DNA from: Bacteroidetes bacterium MedPE-SWsnd-G1
GTDB taxonomy: Bacteria; Bacteroidota; Bacteroidia; Flavobacteriales; Flavobacteriaceae
Assembly: GCA_001874265.1 (NCBI GenBank)
Contig: MPDD01000023.1
Coordinates: forward strand, 1 to 41,679
Direction of reading: 5' to 3'
Length of the DNA stretch: 41,679 bases
The notes beneath the pieces are model-generated. The model was not told the origin of the DNA and did no database searches. It saw only the letters and a list, made by a program, of their open reading frames with translations. Made by a program: the position numbers and the translations under genes. Shown piece by piece: positions 1-9,400 of this stretch (position 1 is the first letter of the stretch; each line of letters starts with the position of its first letter).

Positions 1-2192
1 AGAAGAAGAAAATTTATAAAAAAAAGAATAATGTTATTAAACATTTAACAGATAAAATACTGAAAATTTTTAATGCTAATTCTACGCAATCATTTAATTA
101 TAAACAGGTTGCATCAAAAATGAATATTACCGATGCTAACGGTAAACAACAAATAATTCAAAAGATAGAAGATTTAAAAAACAGAGGAAAGTTAGAAGAA
201 GTTGATAGAGGAAAATATAAAGTAATACAAAACGAACATTATTATATTGGAAAAGTAGATGTAACTGCCAGAGGTAATGGATATGTTATTTGTGATGAAT
301 TAGAACATGATATTTACATTCCATCACGTAATATGAACCATGCTTTACATAATGATATTGTTAAGGTTTATGTTTATAATAGAAAAAGAAGCGACAAGCA
401 AGAAGGAGATATTGTTGAAATTATAGAAAGGAAAAAGACAGAGTATGTTGGTGTTTTACATATGAGTAAAAATTTCGGTTTTGTAATTCCGGATGATTCA
501 AAAATGTATGTTGATTTCTTTGTACCTCAAAAGAAATTATTTGGTGCAGTTGATGGTGATAAAGTGTTAGTATCATTTGTAGATTGGCCAGAAAATTCTA
601 AGAATCCTTTTGGAAAAATTAAGACAGTTCTAGGAAAACCAGGAGATCATAATACAGAGATTCATTCTATTTTATTGGAGTACGATTTACCGTATGAATT
701 TCCAGAAGAAGTAGAAGAAGATGCTTCTAAATTACCAATTGAGATAACAAAAGAAGAAATTGCAAAACGTAGAGATATGCGTGCTGCAACAACATTTACT
801 ATAGATCCTAAAACAGCAAAAGATTTTGACGATGCTTTATCTTTTGAAAAGTTAGAAAATGGTAATTATGAAATTGGAATTCATATTGCTGATGTATCTC
901 ATTACGTTCAGGAAAATACCATTCTAGATGATGAAGCGTATACAAGAGCAACTTCGGTTTATTTAGTTGATAGGGTAGTACCTATGTTACCAGAAATACT
1001 TTCTAATAATGTATGTTCTTTAAGACCTAATGAAGAAAAGTTAACTTTTTCTGCAGTGTTTGAAATGAATGACAAATCGCAGATTGTAAATCAATGGTTT
1101 GGTAGAACAGTTACCTATTCTGATGCTAGATTTGCATATGAAGAAGCGCAGTATTTAATAGAAAATCCAACTGAATTTACAATTCCTGGAGATATTTCTT
1201 TAACTGGTGAATCTAGAGCAGTAGACGGCGCTATTCAAGAAGCTACATTAACCTTAGATCGTTTAGCAAAAACCTTACGCAAAAAACGAATGAAACAAGG
1301 AGCAATTAGTTTTGATAGGGTAGAAGTACGATTTAATTTAGATGAGGAGGCAAATCCAACAGGTGTGTTTTTTAAAGAATCTAAAGATGCTAATAAATTA
1401 ATTGAAGAATTTATGTTATTAGCCAATAGGCGAGTGGCGGAATTTATTGGATTTAAAGGTGGAAGACCTACAAATAATACTTTTATTTATAGAATTCACG
1501 ATGAGCCTGATATTGAAAAATTGAACTCTTTACAAGGAATTATTTCCAAATTTGGGTATAAGTTAAATTTAAATTCTAGGGATACAGTTTCGAGTTCATT
1601 AAATAAATTATTAGCAGATGTTCATGGAAAAGGCGAATCTAATATGGTAGAAACCTTAGCAATTCGATCTATGAGTAAAGCAGTTTATACTACTGATAAT
1701 ATTGGTCATTATGGATTAGCTTTTGATTTTTACAGTCACTTTACTTCACCAATTAGACGTTATCCTGATGTAATGACACATAGATTATTACAACATTATT
1801 TAGATGGTGGTAAATCGCCTAAAAATGCCGTTTATGAAGAAAAATGTGAACATTCTTCTGATAGAGAGCAATTAGCAGCAAAAGCAGAGCGAGACTCTAT
1901 CAAATACATGCAGGTTAAATACATGCAAGATCATCAAGATCAAGTTTTTAAAGGAGTTGTTTCTGGTGTTACTGAATGGGGAATTTATGTGGAGATTATT
2001 GAAAATAAATGTGAAGGAATGGTAAGGATCCGCGATATTCAAGATGATTATTATATTTTCGATGAAAAACAATATGCTATTGTTGGGCAATCCACTCAAA
2101 ACATGATTCAACTTGGTGAAGAAGTAACTGTAAAAGTGAAACATACAGATTTAGAACGAAAGCATCTAGATTTTACATTAATTCAAGAATAA
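1..2192 (+). CDS. rnr: Ribonuclease R, 5' end cut by the window edge
   Basis: 3'-5' exoribonuclease of the RNB (RNase II/R) family, which degrades structured RNA processively in the cytoplasm. The frame is open from base 3 with no in-frame ATG before base 120; the Lys-rich stretch and the IFNANSTQSFNYKQVASKM segment upstream of that ATG are typical of the flavobacterial N-terminus, so the true start lies left of the window and ATG 120 is internal. Counted from ATG 120, cold-shock/OB segments cover about residues 40-180, the RNB catalytic core carries the Asp-rich motif TIDPKTAKDFDDALS near residue 229, and an S1 RNA-binding domain occupies about residues 605-688. The next gene starts 45 bp downstream with no clear promoter between, so the two may be cotranscribed. 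Family assignment is firm. Confidence 0.96.
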   Translation, partial: KKKIYKKKNNVIKHLTDKILKIFNANSTQSFNYKQVASKMNITDANGKQQIIQKIEDLKNRGKLEEVDRGKYKVIQNEHYYIGKVDVTARGNGYVICDELEHDIYIPSRNMNHALHNDIVKVYVYNRKRSDKQEGDIVEIIERKKTEYVGVLHMSKNFGFVIPDDSKMYVDFFVPQKKLFGAVDGDKVLVSFVDWPENSKNPFGKIKTVLGKPGDHNTEIHSILLEYDLPYEFPEEVEEDASKLPIEITKEEIAKRRDMRAATTFTIDPKTAKDFDDALSFEKLENGNYEIGIHIADVSHYVQENTILDDEAYTRATSVYLVDRVVPMLPEILSNNVCSLRPNEEKLTFSAVFEMNDKSQIVNQWFGRTVTYSDARFAYEEAQYLIENPTEFTIPGDISLTGESRAVDGAIQEATLTLDRLAKTLRKKRMKQGAISFDRVEVRFNLDEEANPTGVFFKESKDANKLIEEFMLLANRRVAEFIGFKGGRPTNNTFIYRIHDEPDIEKLNSLQGIISKFGYKLNLNSRDTVSSSLNKLLADVHGKGESNMVETLAIRSMSKAVYTTDNIGHYGLAFDFYSHFTSPIRRYPDVMTHRLLQHYLDGGKSPKNAVYEEKCEHSSDREQLAAKAERDSIKYMQVKYMQDHQDQVFKGVVSGVTEWGIYVEIIENKCEGMVRIRDIQDDYYIFDEKQYAIVGQSTQNMIQLGEEVTVKVKHTDLERKHLDFTLIQE

Positions 2193-2237
2193 TAAATTAA
2201 GAATATTTCGTTTTAGAAATATAAAACAGATACATAA

Positions 2238-2912
2238 ATGAGAATATTATTAATTGCATTTTTGTTGATTTCTACAATAGGATTTTCGCAAGATGTGCTA
2301 ACAAAAGAATTAGGAACTTTTAAAGAATTAAAGGTTTTTAGTGGCTTAACCGTTGAAATAGAGAAAGCTGATACACCAAGAATTGAAATTTCAGGAAAGA
2401 AAAGAAATGAAGTTGTTATTAAAAATATTAATGGAAGATTAAAACTATCTATGCGGTTTCCTGAAACTTTTAGTGCTTATGAGGCTGATGTAAAGTTGTA
2501 TTATTCTGAAAATTTATTATTGGTTGATGCTAATGAAGGTTCAATCATAAGTTGTGATACAGCTATAGAACAAAAAAGTATAGAATTAAGAGCACAAGAA
2601 GGCGCGCTAATAAATATACCATTAAATGTTAATTATTTGATTGGTAAAGCGGTAACTGGTGGTCAGTTAACAGTTAAAGGAGAATTAGAAAGTCAAGATT
2701 TGGAATTAGCAACTGGAGGTATTTTTAATGGATATGCTTTAGAAGCAAATCAAACTTATATAACTTCATCATCTGGAGCTGTAGGTAAAATCTTTGTAAA
2801 TGAAATGTTAGATGTAAAAGTTAGTATTGGTGGATCTGTTTATTATATGGGAAACCCGACGGATGTAATTAGTAAGAAAATAATTGGTGGAACAATTAAA
2901 TCTAAAGATTAA
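2238..2912 (+). CDS. Secreted head-GIN domain (DUF2807) protein
   Basis: A 224-residue exported protein of unknown function. Residues 1-17 form a signal peptide ending in GFSQ. The rest is a single beta-rich region with the pattern of the Bacteroidota head-GIN/DUF2807 family, annotated as putative autotransporter-adhesin head: repeated short strands such as [11 protein letters not shown] and a [12 protein letters not shown] segment in the middle, then [11 protein letters not shown]. The protein lacks a lipoprotein Cys and a T9SS tail, so it is probably periplasmic or outer-membrane associated. It sits 45 bp after rnr and 34 bp before tatA. Fold assignment is from pattern recognition; the biological role is not known. 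Confidence 0.8.
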   Translation: MRILLIAFLLISTIGFSQDVLTKELGTFKELKVFSGLTVEIEKADTPRIEISGKKRNEVVIKNINGRLKLSMRFPETFSAYEADVKLYYSENLLLVDANEGSIISCDTAIEQKSIELRAQEGALINIPLNVNYLIGKAVTGGQLTVKGELESQDLELATGGIFNGYALEANQTYITSSSGAVGKIFVNEMLDVKVSIGGSVYYMGNPTDVISKKIIGGTIKSKD

Positions 2913-2919
2913 TTATTTC

Positions 2920-2927
2920 TATATTTG
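2920..2927 (+). promoter_or_regulatory. Bacteroidota -7 box (TATATTTG) for tatA
   Basis: TATATTTG fits TAnnTTTG and lies 19 bp before the ATG at 2947. No convincing -33 TTTG is at the right distance. It supports starting tatA at 2947 rather than at in-frame codons upstream, which would precede the transcript start. Confidence 0.5.
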
Positions 2928-2946
2928 TAATCTAATATTTTTATAC

Positions 2947-3135
2947 ATGAATGCATTGAACATTTTTTTAATGATAAGTGGACCACAAATTGCAATAATT
3001 GTAGTGGTTGTATTGTTACTTTTTGGAGGTAAGAAAATTCCAGAATTAATGAGAGGTCTTGGTAGTGGAATTAAAGAATTTAAGAACGCTTCAAAAGACG
3101 AGGAAAACGAAAAAATTGAAGAGGAAAAGAAATAA
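2947..3135 (+). CDS. tatA: Sec-independent translocase subunit TatA/TatE
   Basis: A 62-residue pore-forming subunit of the twin-arginine translocase, which moves folded proteins across the inner membrane. A single transmembrane helix (about residues 12-27, [14 protein letters not shown]) is followed by the hallmark hinge [21 protein letters not shown] and a charged Lys/Glu-rich tail. An open frame extends back to 2884, but that stretch overlaps the previous gene's end and a -7 promoter box, so ATG 2947 is preferred; ATG 2971 (MISGPQ) is also possible. A bidirectional terminator follows. Neither tatB nor tatC is adjacent, which is common in this group. Confidence 0.92.
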   Translation: MNALNIFLMISGPQIAIIVVVVLLLFGGKKIPELMRGLGSGIKEFKNASKDEENEKIEEEKK

Positions 3136-3155
3136 TTCCTAATTTTTATAAAAAC

Positions 3156-3185
3156 AAAAACCTGCAAGTAATTGCAGGTTTTTTT
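3156..3185 (+). terminator. Bidirectional rho-independent terminator after tatA
   Basis: AACCTGCAA pairs with TTGCAGGTT around a GTAA tetraloop (3168-3171), with an A-run on the left and a T-run on the right. It sits between the converging tatA and SPFH genes and can serve both strands. Confidence 0.88.
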
Positions 3186-3208
3186 ATTTTGAAAAGATTA
3201 AAATCTTA

Positions 3209-4123
3209 TTACATTTTGTTTTTGTCTTTTGCAGAAGACTGATTAATTTTATTTGCTGCAACTAAACTTGTTACCATATCGTTTAACATACTACTAGCAG
3301 CGTTCGGATTGTTAGGTAATAAAATTAAGTTAGAATTTGTATCAGATCCTATGCTTTGTAGCGTATCGTAATGTTGTGTAATTACAATTAATGCTGAAGC
3401 TTCTTGGCTATTAATTCCAGCACTGTTTAATACATCGACACTTTCTTCTAAGCCACGTGCAATTTCTCTACGTTGGTCTGCAATTCCACGTCCTTGTAAA
3501 CGTTTACTCTCTGCTTCAGCTTTTGCTCGTTCTACAATTAATATACGTTCTGCATCACCTTCGTGTTGTGCAGCAATTTTTTCGCGCTCTGCTGCGTTGA
3601 TACGGTTCATTGCAATTTTTACATTTTCATCAGGATCAATATCAGTAACCAATGCTTTTACAATATCATATCCATAGTTGAGCATAGCTTCTCTTAAATC
3701 GCGTTGAATTGCTTGAGCAATTTCATCTTTCTTTTCGAATACATCATCTAAAATCATTTTAGGCACTTCTGCACGTACTACATCAAAAATGAATGCCGTA
3801 ATCTGCTCATGTGGATTTTGAAGCTTATAAAAGGCATCATAGACATGATCTCGCTGTATTTGAAATTGTACAGAGATTTTTAAATGTACAAATACATCAT
3901 CTTGTGTTTTAGTTTCAACAATTACATCTAACTGTTGAATTTTTAAACTGATTCTACCAGCAATTTTATCGACCAATGGAATTTTTATGTTTAATCCCGC
4001 TTGTCGAATACTTTGGAATTTACCGAAGCGTTCTACAATTACTGAAGTCTGTTGTTTTACAATAAACAAACCAGTAATTATAATAATTAAAACAGGTAAA
4101 ATCCATAAATAAGTCGTTATCAT
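3209..4123 (-). CDS. SPFH/Band 7 membrane protein (stomatin/QmcA-like)
   Basis: A 304-residue membrane-anchored SPFH (prohibitin/stomatin) protein, a family that forms ring-like membrane scaffolds and often modulates proteases. An N-terminal hydrophobic anchor (residues 3-23) precedes the Band 7 domain, which begins with QTSVIVERFGKFQSI and continues to about residue 200. An Ala/Glu-rich coiled segment (INAAEREKIAAQHEGDAERILIVERAKAEAESKRLQG) follows, then the stomatin-like C-terminus GINSQEASALIVITQHYDTL. The length fits bacterial QmcA-type members. It is convergent with tatA. There is no NfeD partner next to it, and no promoter box of the usual kind was recognised upstream. Confidence 0.9.
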   Translation of the reverse strand: MITTYLWILPVLIIIITGLFIVKQQTSVIVERFGKFQSIRQAGLNIKIPLVDKIAGRISLKIQQLDVIVETKTQDDVFVHLKISVQFQIQRDHVYDAFYKLQNPHEQITAFIFDVVRAEVPKMILDDVFEKKDEIAQAIQRDLREAMLNYGYDIVKALVTDIDPDENVKIAMNRINAAEREKIAAQHEGDAERILIVERAKAEAESKRLQGRGIADQRREIARGLEESVDVLNSAGINSQEASALIVITQHYDTLQSIGSDTNSNLILLPNNPNAASSMLNDMVTSLVAANKINQSSAKDKNKM

Positions 4124-4218
4124 AGTTTTGTTTTTAAAGGTTAATAATTGTTTTAATATAATGAAAAATTATAGAAAAAGCAAATGAAATAGTATATAAT
4201 TATATGTAGCTTTTTATT

Positions 4219-4226
4219 TACTTTTG
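4219..4226 (+). promoter_or_regulatory. -7 box (TACTTTTG) that fixes the thioesterase start
   Basis: TACTTTTG matches TAnnTTTG. A TTG inside this box (4224) is in frame with the thioesterase gene, but it cannot be the start if the box is a promoter, so ATG 4257 is the better start, giving a leader of about 27 nt. Confidence 0.55.
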
Positions 4227-4256
4227 TTACATATTTTTAATGAAATAGAGAAACGT

Positions 4257-4808
4257 ATGAAAACTAGTTATAAAAATGCCATAGATTCTGAAATTACTTT
4301 AACGGAGTTAATGCTACCATCACACTCTAATTTTAGTGGTAAAATTCATGGTGGTTTTATCCTATCGTTAATGGATAAAGCGGCATTTTCTTCGGCCTCT
4401 AAATTTTCAGGTCAGTATTGTGTAACAGCATCAGTTAATAGAGTGGATTTTTTAAACCCAATTGAAGTAGGGGAGTTGGTTACGCTTAAAGCACGAATTA
4501 ATTATGTGGGCAACTCTTCTATGGTAGTCGGAATTAGGGTAGAATCTCAAAATATTCAGACTGGAGAAATTAAGCATTGTAACTCATCATACTTTACTAT
4601 GATAGCAAAGAATGATACTGGAAAAAAAGTAAAAGTTCCTGGATTGATTATTCGAGATCTTAATGGTCTTCGTCGTTATTTACGCTCCATAGAACACATA
4701 AAAATGAGAAATGAGCGGAAGGAGGCTTTTAGCAAAAAGAACTTTATCCCTGATAATTATGAGGAGTTATTGCAAGGATTTAATGTTAAATTAGAATTGG
4801 ATAATTAA
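4257..4808 (+). CDS. Acyl-CoA thioesterase, hotdog fold (YciA/BFIT-like)
   Basis: A 183-residue hydrolase that releases CoA from acyl-CoA. The N-terminal 115 residues form one hotdog domain with the family signature SNFSGKIHGGFILSLMDKAA, in which the N...GG...D pattern forms the active site at the dimer interface, followed by VTASVNRVDFLNPIEVGELV. The C-terminal 60 residues are charged and helical (IRDLNGLRRYLRSIEHIKMRNERKEAF), longer than minimal YciA. The frame extends back to a TTG at 4224, which lies in a promoter box, so ATG 4257 is chosen. It converges with gltX, with 10 bp between the stop codons. Substrate range cannot be told from the sequence. Confidence 0.85.
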   Translation: MKTSYKNAIDSEITLTELMLPSHSNFSGKIHGGFILSLMDKAAFSSASKFSGQYCVTASVNRVDFLNPIEVGELVTLKARINYVGNSSMVVGIRVESQNIQTGEIKHCNSSYFTMIAKNDTGKKVKVPGLIIRDLNGLRRYLRSIEHIKMRNERKEAFSKKNFIPDNYEELLQGFNVKLELDN

Positions 4809-4818
4809 AATCTTGTTT

Positions 4819-6348
4819 TTACAATTTTTCAATTGCATTTTCAATTCTAGAAACCGTTTCTTCTTGACCAAGTAATTCTGCAATTTTAAACAAATCTGGT
4901 CCGCTCATGGCTCCGACCAAACTCAATCTAAACGGAGGCATTACCTTTCCAAATCCTAATTCAGAAGATGTGATCCAGCCCTTTACAATAGTCTCTACAT
5001 TAGTGGCAGTAAAATCTTCGATTTCTGAAAGAACTTTTATGAGATCACTCATTATTTGGGGAGTTGCTTCTTTCCATTGTTTTTTAGATGCTTTTGCATC
5101 GTATTCCATTGGCGCTTGGAAAAAGAATTTACTTAAATCCCAAAAGTCAGAAACAAACGTTGCACGCTCTTTAATTAGACCAACGATTTCTATAAGTTTA
5201 TTTTGAGACCTCTCGACTGCGCTCGAGGTGACATTTTTTTCAATAACAGCTTTAAACAACTCAGCCAACTTCTCATTGGGTTTTTGTTGTAAATATTGTT
5301 GATTGTACCACTTTGTTTTATCCGGATCAAAGCGTGCGCCTGATTTATTAACTCTTGCTAAATCAAAATTTGCAATCAATTCTTCTAAAGAAAATAATTC
5401 TTGTTCAGTTCCTGGATTCCACCCTAAAAAGGCTAAGAAATTGATAACTGTATCAGAAAAATAACCATCTTCTTTATATCCACGCGAAACTTCATTGGTA
5501 GCTTCATTTGTATATGCTAAAGGAAATACTGGAAACCCTAATTTGTCACCATCACGTTTGCTTAATTTTCCTTTACCAGTTGGTTTTAGTATCAATGGTA
5601 AATGTGCAAATTCAGGCGCCTTCCATTCAAATGCTTGATATAGTAAAACATGTAAAGCCATAGACGGCAACCATTCTTCTCCTCTAATTACATGACTAAT
5701 TTCCATTAAATGATCATCTACAATATTTGCCAAATGGTACGTTGGCATTCCATCAGATTTGAATAAAATTTTATCGTCTAATGTATTTGTGTCGATTGTA
5801 ATTTTTCCTCTAATTATATCGTTCATTTCTAACGATACATTGGTAGGTGTTTTAAATCTAACAACATATTTATCCCCATTTTCAATTCGTGTCTGAACTT
5901 CATCAACAGATAAAACCAATGAATTTATCAAACGACCTTTTTCTCTGTTATGCCAATTATAGATAAAGGTTTTTCCTTTTTCTTCATGTCCTTTTCTTTC
6001 AGCATCTAAAGCTTCAGCTGTATCAAAAGCATAATATGCTTTTCCATCATCAATTAATTGCTGTGCATATTTTTTATAAATTTCTTTACGTTCAGATTGA
6101 CGGTAAGGACCAAATTTTTCATTTACACCAACGGTTTCATCCGGAGCAATTCCACACCACTCTAAAGAATCCATAATGTACTGTTCGGCATTTGCTACAT
6201 ATCTATTTTGATCTGTATCTTCTATCCTTAACACAAAGGTTCCGTTGTGCTTTTTAGCAAATAAATAGTTGAATAGGGCAGTTCTTACACCACCAATATG
6301 TAAAGGGCCAGTTGGACTAGGAGCAAAGCGAACACGTACGTTAGACAT
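4819..6348 (-). CDS. gltX: Glutamyl-tRNA synthetase
   Basis: Class I aminoacyl-tRNA synthetase that charges tRNA(Glu), 509 residues, normal for the family. The Rossmann HIGH motif is HIGG at residues 17-20 in FAPSPTGPLHIGG, and the KMSKS equivalent is KLSKR at residues 261-265. The C-terminal third is the helical anticodon-binding region. Residues about 373-382 (VTSSAVERSQ) are encoded by a short REP-like palindrome read in frame (see the repeat at 5205-5233), an unusual origin for part of an essential enzyme. Transcription probably starts from a TATCTTTG box on the minus strand at 6377-6384, giving a leader of about 25 nt. The reading frame is intact. Confidence 0.97.
   Translation of the reverse strand: MSNVRVRFAPSPTGPLHIGGVRTALFNYLFAKKHNGTFVLRIEDTDQNRYVANAEQYIMDSLEWCGIAPDETVGVNEKFGPYRQSERKEIYKKYAQQLIDDGKAYYAFDTAEALDAERKGHEEKGKTFIYNWHNREKGRLINSLVLSVDEVQTRIENGDKYVVRFKTPTNVSLEMNDIIRGKITIDTNTLDDKILFKSDGMPTYHLANIVDDHLMEISHVIRGEEWLPSMALHVLLYQAFEWKAPEFAHLPLILKPTGKGKLSKRDGDKLGFPVFPLAYTNEATNEVSRGYKEDGYFSDTVINFLAFLGWNPGTEQELFSLEELIANFDLARVNKSGARFDPDKTKWYNQQYLQQKPNEKLAELFKAVIEKNVTSSAVERSQNKLIEIVGLIKERATFVSDFWDLSKFFFQAPMEYDAKASKKQWKEATPQIMSDLIKVLSEIEDFTATNVETIVKGWITSSELGFGKVMPPFRLSLVGAMSGPDLFKIAELLGQEETVSRIENAIEKL
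5205..5233. repeat. REP-like palindrome inside gltX
   Basis: An imperfect palindrome: TCGA (5213-5216) and TCGA (5223-5226) flank CTGCGC, with outer ACC (5208-5210) and GGT (5227-5229). It is locally GC-rich in an AT-rich gene. It resembles the dispersed short palindromes often seen in flavobacterial genomes, which in one reading frame encode VTSSAVERS, exactly the peptide seen here. No second copy was noticed in this window. Confidence 0.65.
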
Positions 6349-6376
6349 CTCTTAATGTTTTTGTTAAAATGTGGCG

Positions 6377-6384
6377 CAAAGATA
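6377..6384 (-). promoter_or_regulatory. -7 box (TATCTTTG) for gltX
   Basis: The minus strand reads TATCTTTG, matching TAnnTTTG, with its 3' end 28 bp before the gltX start codon. No clear -33 element was found. Confidence 0.55.
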
Positions 6385-6423
6385 CGACCTTACAATGAAA
6401 ATAGTATTTTTATAGATTAATAA

Positions 6424-9400
6424 ATGAGTAACTTTAACCACATACAAGAAAAATTACAGCAGTTCATTAGGAAATACTACCTGAATGAACTGATAAAAGG
6501 GAGTATTTTATTTATCTCCTTTGGCCTTATTTATTTTATGTGTACGTTGTTTATTGAGCACTTTTTATGGTTGCAACCATTAGCCAGAACTGTTTTGTTT
6601 TGGTTGTTTATTCTAGTGGAAATAGGCTTGTTAACCAACTATATTTTTGTTCCACTGTTTAAATTAGTTGGGCTAAGGAAAGGGCTTTCTTTAGATGAAG
6701 CCTCTAGGTTAATTGGAACACATTTTAAAGAGGTAGATGACAAACTTTTAAATGTACTTCAATTAAAAAATGAATCGAATCAATCGGAATTATTGTTGGC
6801 CAGTATAGAGCAGAAATCTATTGAATTGGTTCCTGTTCCGTTTAAAAAAGCAATTAATTTTTCTGGTAATAAGGCGTATATAAGGTATTTAATAGTGCCA
6901 ATTTTAATTTGGGGTGTTGTGTATGTCTCTGGTAATATAAACCTATTTAACGAGAGTTATGATAGGGTAGTGCATCATCAAAGGGCATATGAACCTCCAG
7001 CACCATTTTCTTTTCATGTTTTAAACGAGGGTTTAGATGTAATACAAGGAAAATCAATAACGCTTCAAATAGAGACAAAGGGAAATCTAATTCCAGAAGA
7101 TGTTACGATTCATTTTCTAGATCAAAAGTCTTTGACAAAAAATAATGGTTTTGGATTGTTTGAACATACCTTTTCTTCAGTTCAGCAGAATTTAGAATTT
7201 TATATTGAGTCAAATGGAGTTTCTTCCAAATCATATTTGATCAATGTTATTCGTACACCTACAATTTCAAGTTTTGAAATGTGGTTAGATTATCCATCTT
7301 ACACAAAAAAGAAGGATGAATTACTCAAGAATTCTGGAAATGCAAATGTTCCACAAGGCACATCAATTACATGGAGATTGATTGGGACAAATACTTCTAA
7401 GATTCAATTTAAAACGGATGAAACGAAGTTATTTAATAAAGTTTCTACGGATGAATTCGAATTTGTAAAACGTATTTATAATCGTTTGGATTACACAATA
7501 TCTTCATCTAATGACCAATTGGAAAATTATGAATCATTAAAATATGGAATTGAAGTAATTAAGGATGAATATCCGAAAATTGAAGTAAAATCGGACATTG
7601 ATTCTGTGCGTTATGGCCCTGTTCAATTTGCAGGACAACTAAGTGATGATTATGGCTTAAACTCGTTGGAATTAATTTATTATGATAGTCAGAATCCTTC
7701 AAATTTGCTAAAACACCCTATTGATATTAAGCAATTAACATTTGAAGAATTTTATTATGTTTTCCCTAAAGGAATAGAGTTAAGAGAAGGTGTAGATTAT
7801 GAAATGTATTTTCAGGTTTCTGACAATGATAAAGTGAACGGAAGTAAGAATTCTAAAAGTTCGGTTTTTAGATATTATAAAAAAACTGAATCTGAATTAG
7901 AAGAGCAACTGTTAGAAGAGCAAAATGAATCTATAGAAGATTTAGAAAAATCTGTTCAAAAAAGTAAAGAAACCAAAGATCAGATGCAGCAATTACAAGA
8001 ATCGCTTCAGCACAAATCTGATATGAATTGGAATGACCAGAAAAAATTACAAAATTTTATGGACCGTCAGCAACAGTATGAAAATATGATGCAGAAGCAA
8101 ACGGAACAAATCCATCAAAATTTGGAAGAACAACCTAAAAGTGAAAACAAGAATTTAGAAGAACGAAAAGAAGATATTCAGAAACGTTTAAAGGAGGCTC
8201 AAGAATTAGCCAAGCAAGATGCTTTAAAAGAGGAACTACAAAAATTGGCTGAAAAATTGGATAAAGAAGAACTTACCGAGAAACTAAAACAACTTACGGA
8301 AAAGAATAGGCAAAACGAGCGCAGTTTGGAAAGAATTTTAGAATTAACCAAACGTTTTTATGTGGAGCAAAAAGCAAATCAAATTGGAGATAAGTTAGAG
8401 GAGTTATCCGAGAAGCAAGATGCTTTATCTGAAGACGATGAAAACTCTTCAGAAAAACAAAACGAATTGAATTCTGAATTTGAAGAATTGCAGAATCAGT
8501 TGGATGATTTGGATAAGGAAAATGAAAAATTACAAAGACCAATGTCACTTCCAAAAACTGATCAGGAAGAGAAAGGGATAGATAAAGAAATGTCAGATGC
8601 GAAGGAAAAGTTAGAAGACTCAGAAAGTGAATCAAAAGAAGAATCAGAAAAATTAGATCAAAAAAAGTCAGCTAAAAGAAATCAAAAATCTGCCGCTCAA
8701 AAAATGAAACAAATGAGTGAGATGATGCAGAATGCAATGCAATCTATGCAGGGCGAAAGCATGGATGAAGACATAGAAATGCTTCGTGCAATTTTGGAAA
8801 ATTTGGTTGAGTTTTCTTTTCAGCAAGAAGATTTAATGAATGGCTTCGCTGAGATAAATAATGCACATCCAGATTTTTCAAATAAATTAAAAAAACAATA
8901 TGTGTTGCAAGAATATTTTGAACATATAGATGATAGTTTGTATGCGCTATCTATGCGTCAACCGAAAATAGGTACTCAAGTTTTTAAAGATTTGGGAGAC
9001 GCACATTATTATTTGGATGAGTCCTTGATTCATTTTGCAGACAATCAATTTAATGTTGGTTTATCCGATCAACAGTTCGTGATGACATCAACAAATAATA
9101 TAGCATACTTGTTAAGCAATATGTTAAACAGTATGCAGAATTCATCACCTTCTATGGGCCAGGGGCAAGGTGATTCTTTTAGTTTGCCTGATATTATTCA
9201 GAAGCAAGGAGAGGCGATAGAAAAGATGGAAGAAGGAATGAAAAAAGGTGAGAAGCCTGGAGATCAACAAGGGGATGACGGTAAACCACAACCCGGTGAA
9301 TCAGGCGAAAAATCTGGTGAAGGATCGGGAGAACAAATGAACGGTGAGTTGTATGAAATATATAAACAGCAATCGGAATTAAGACAGTTACTTGAGGACG

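Noticed and set aside
3445-3460. CACGTG in the SPFH gene as another parS
   Set aside because: It lacks the GTT/AAC arms (GCCACGTGCAAT), so it is only the six-base core.
4224-4256. TTG start extending the thioesterase by 11 residues
   Set aside because: The TTG is part of a TAnnTTTG promoter box, and the residues it adds are not part of the hotdog fold.
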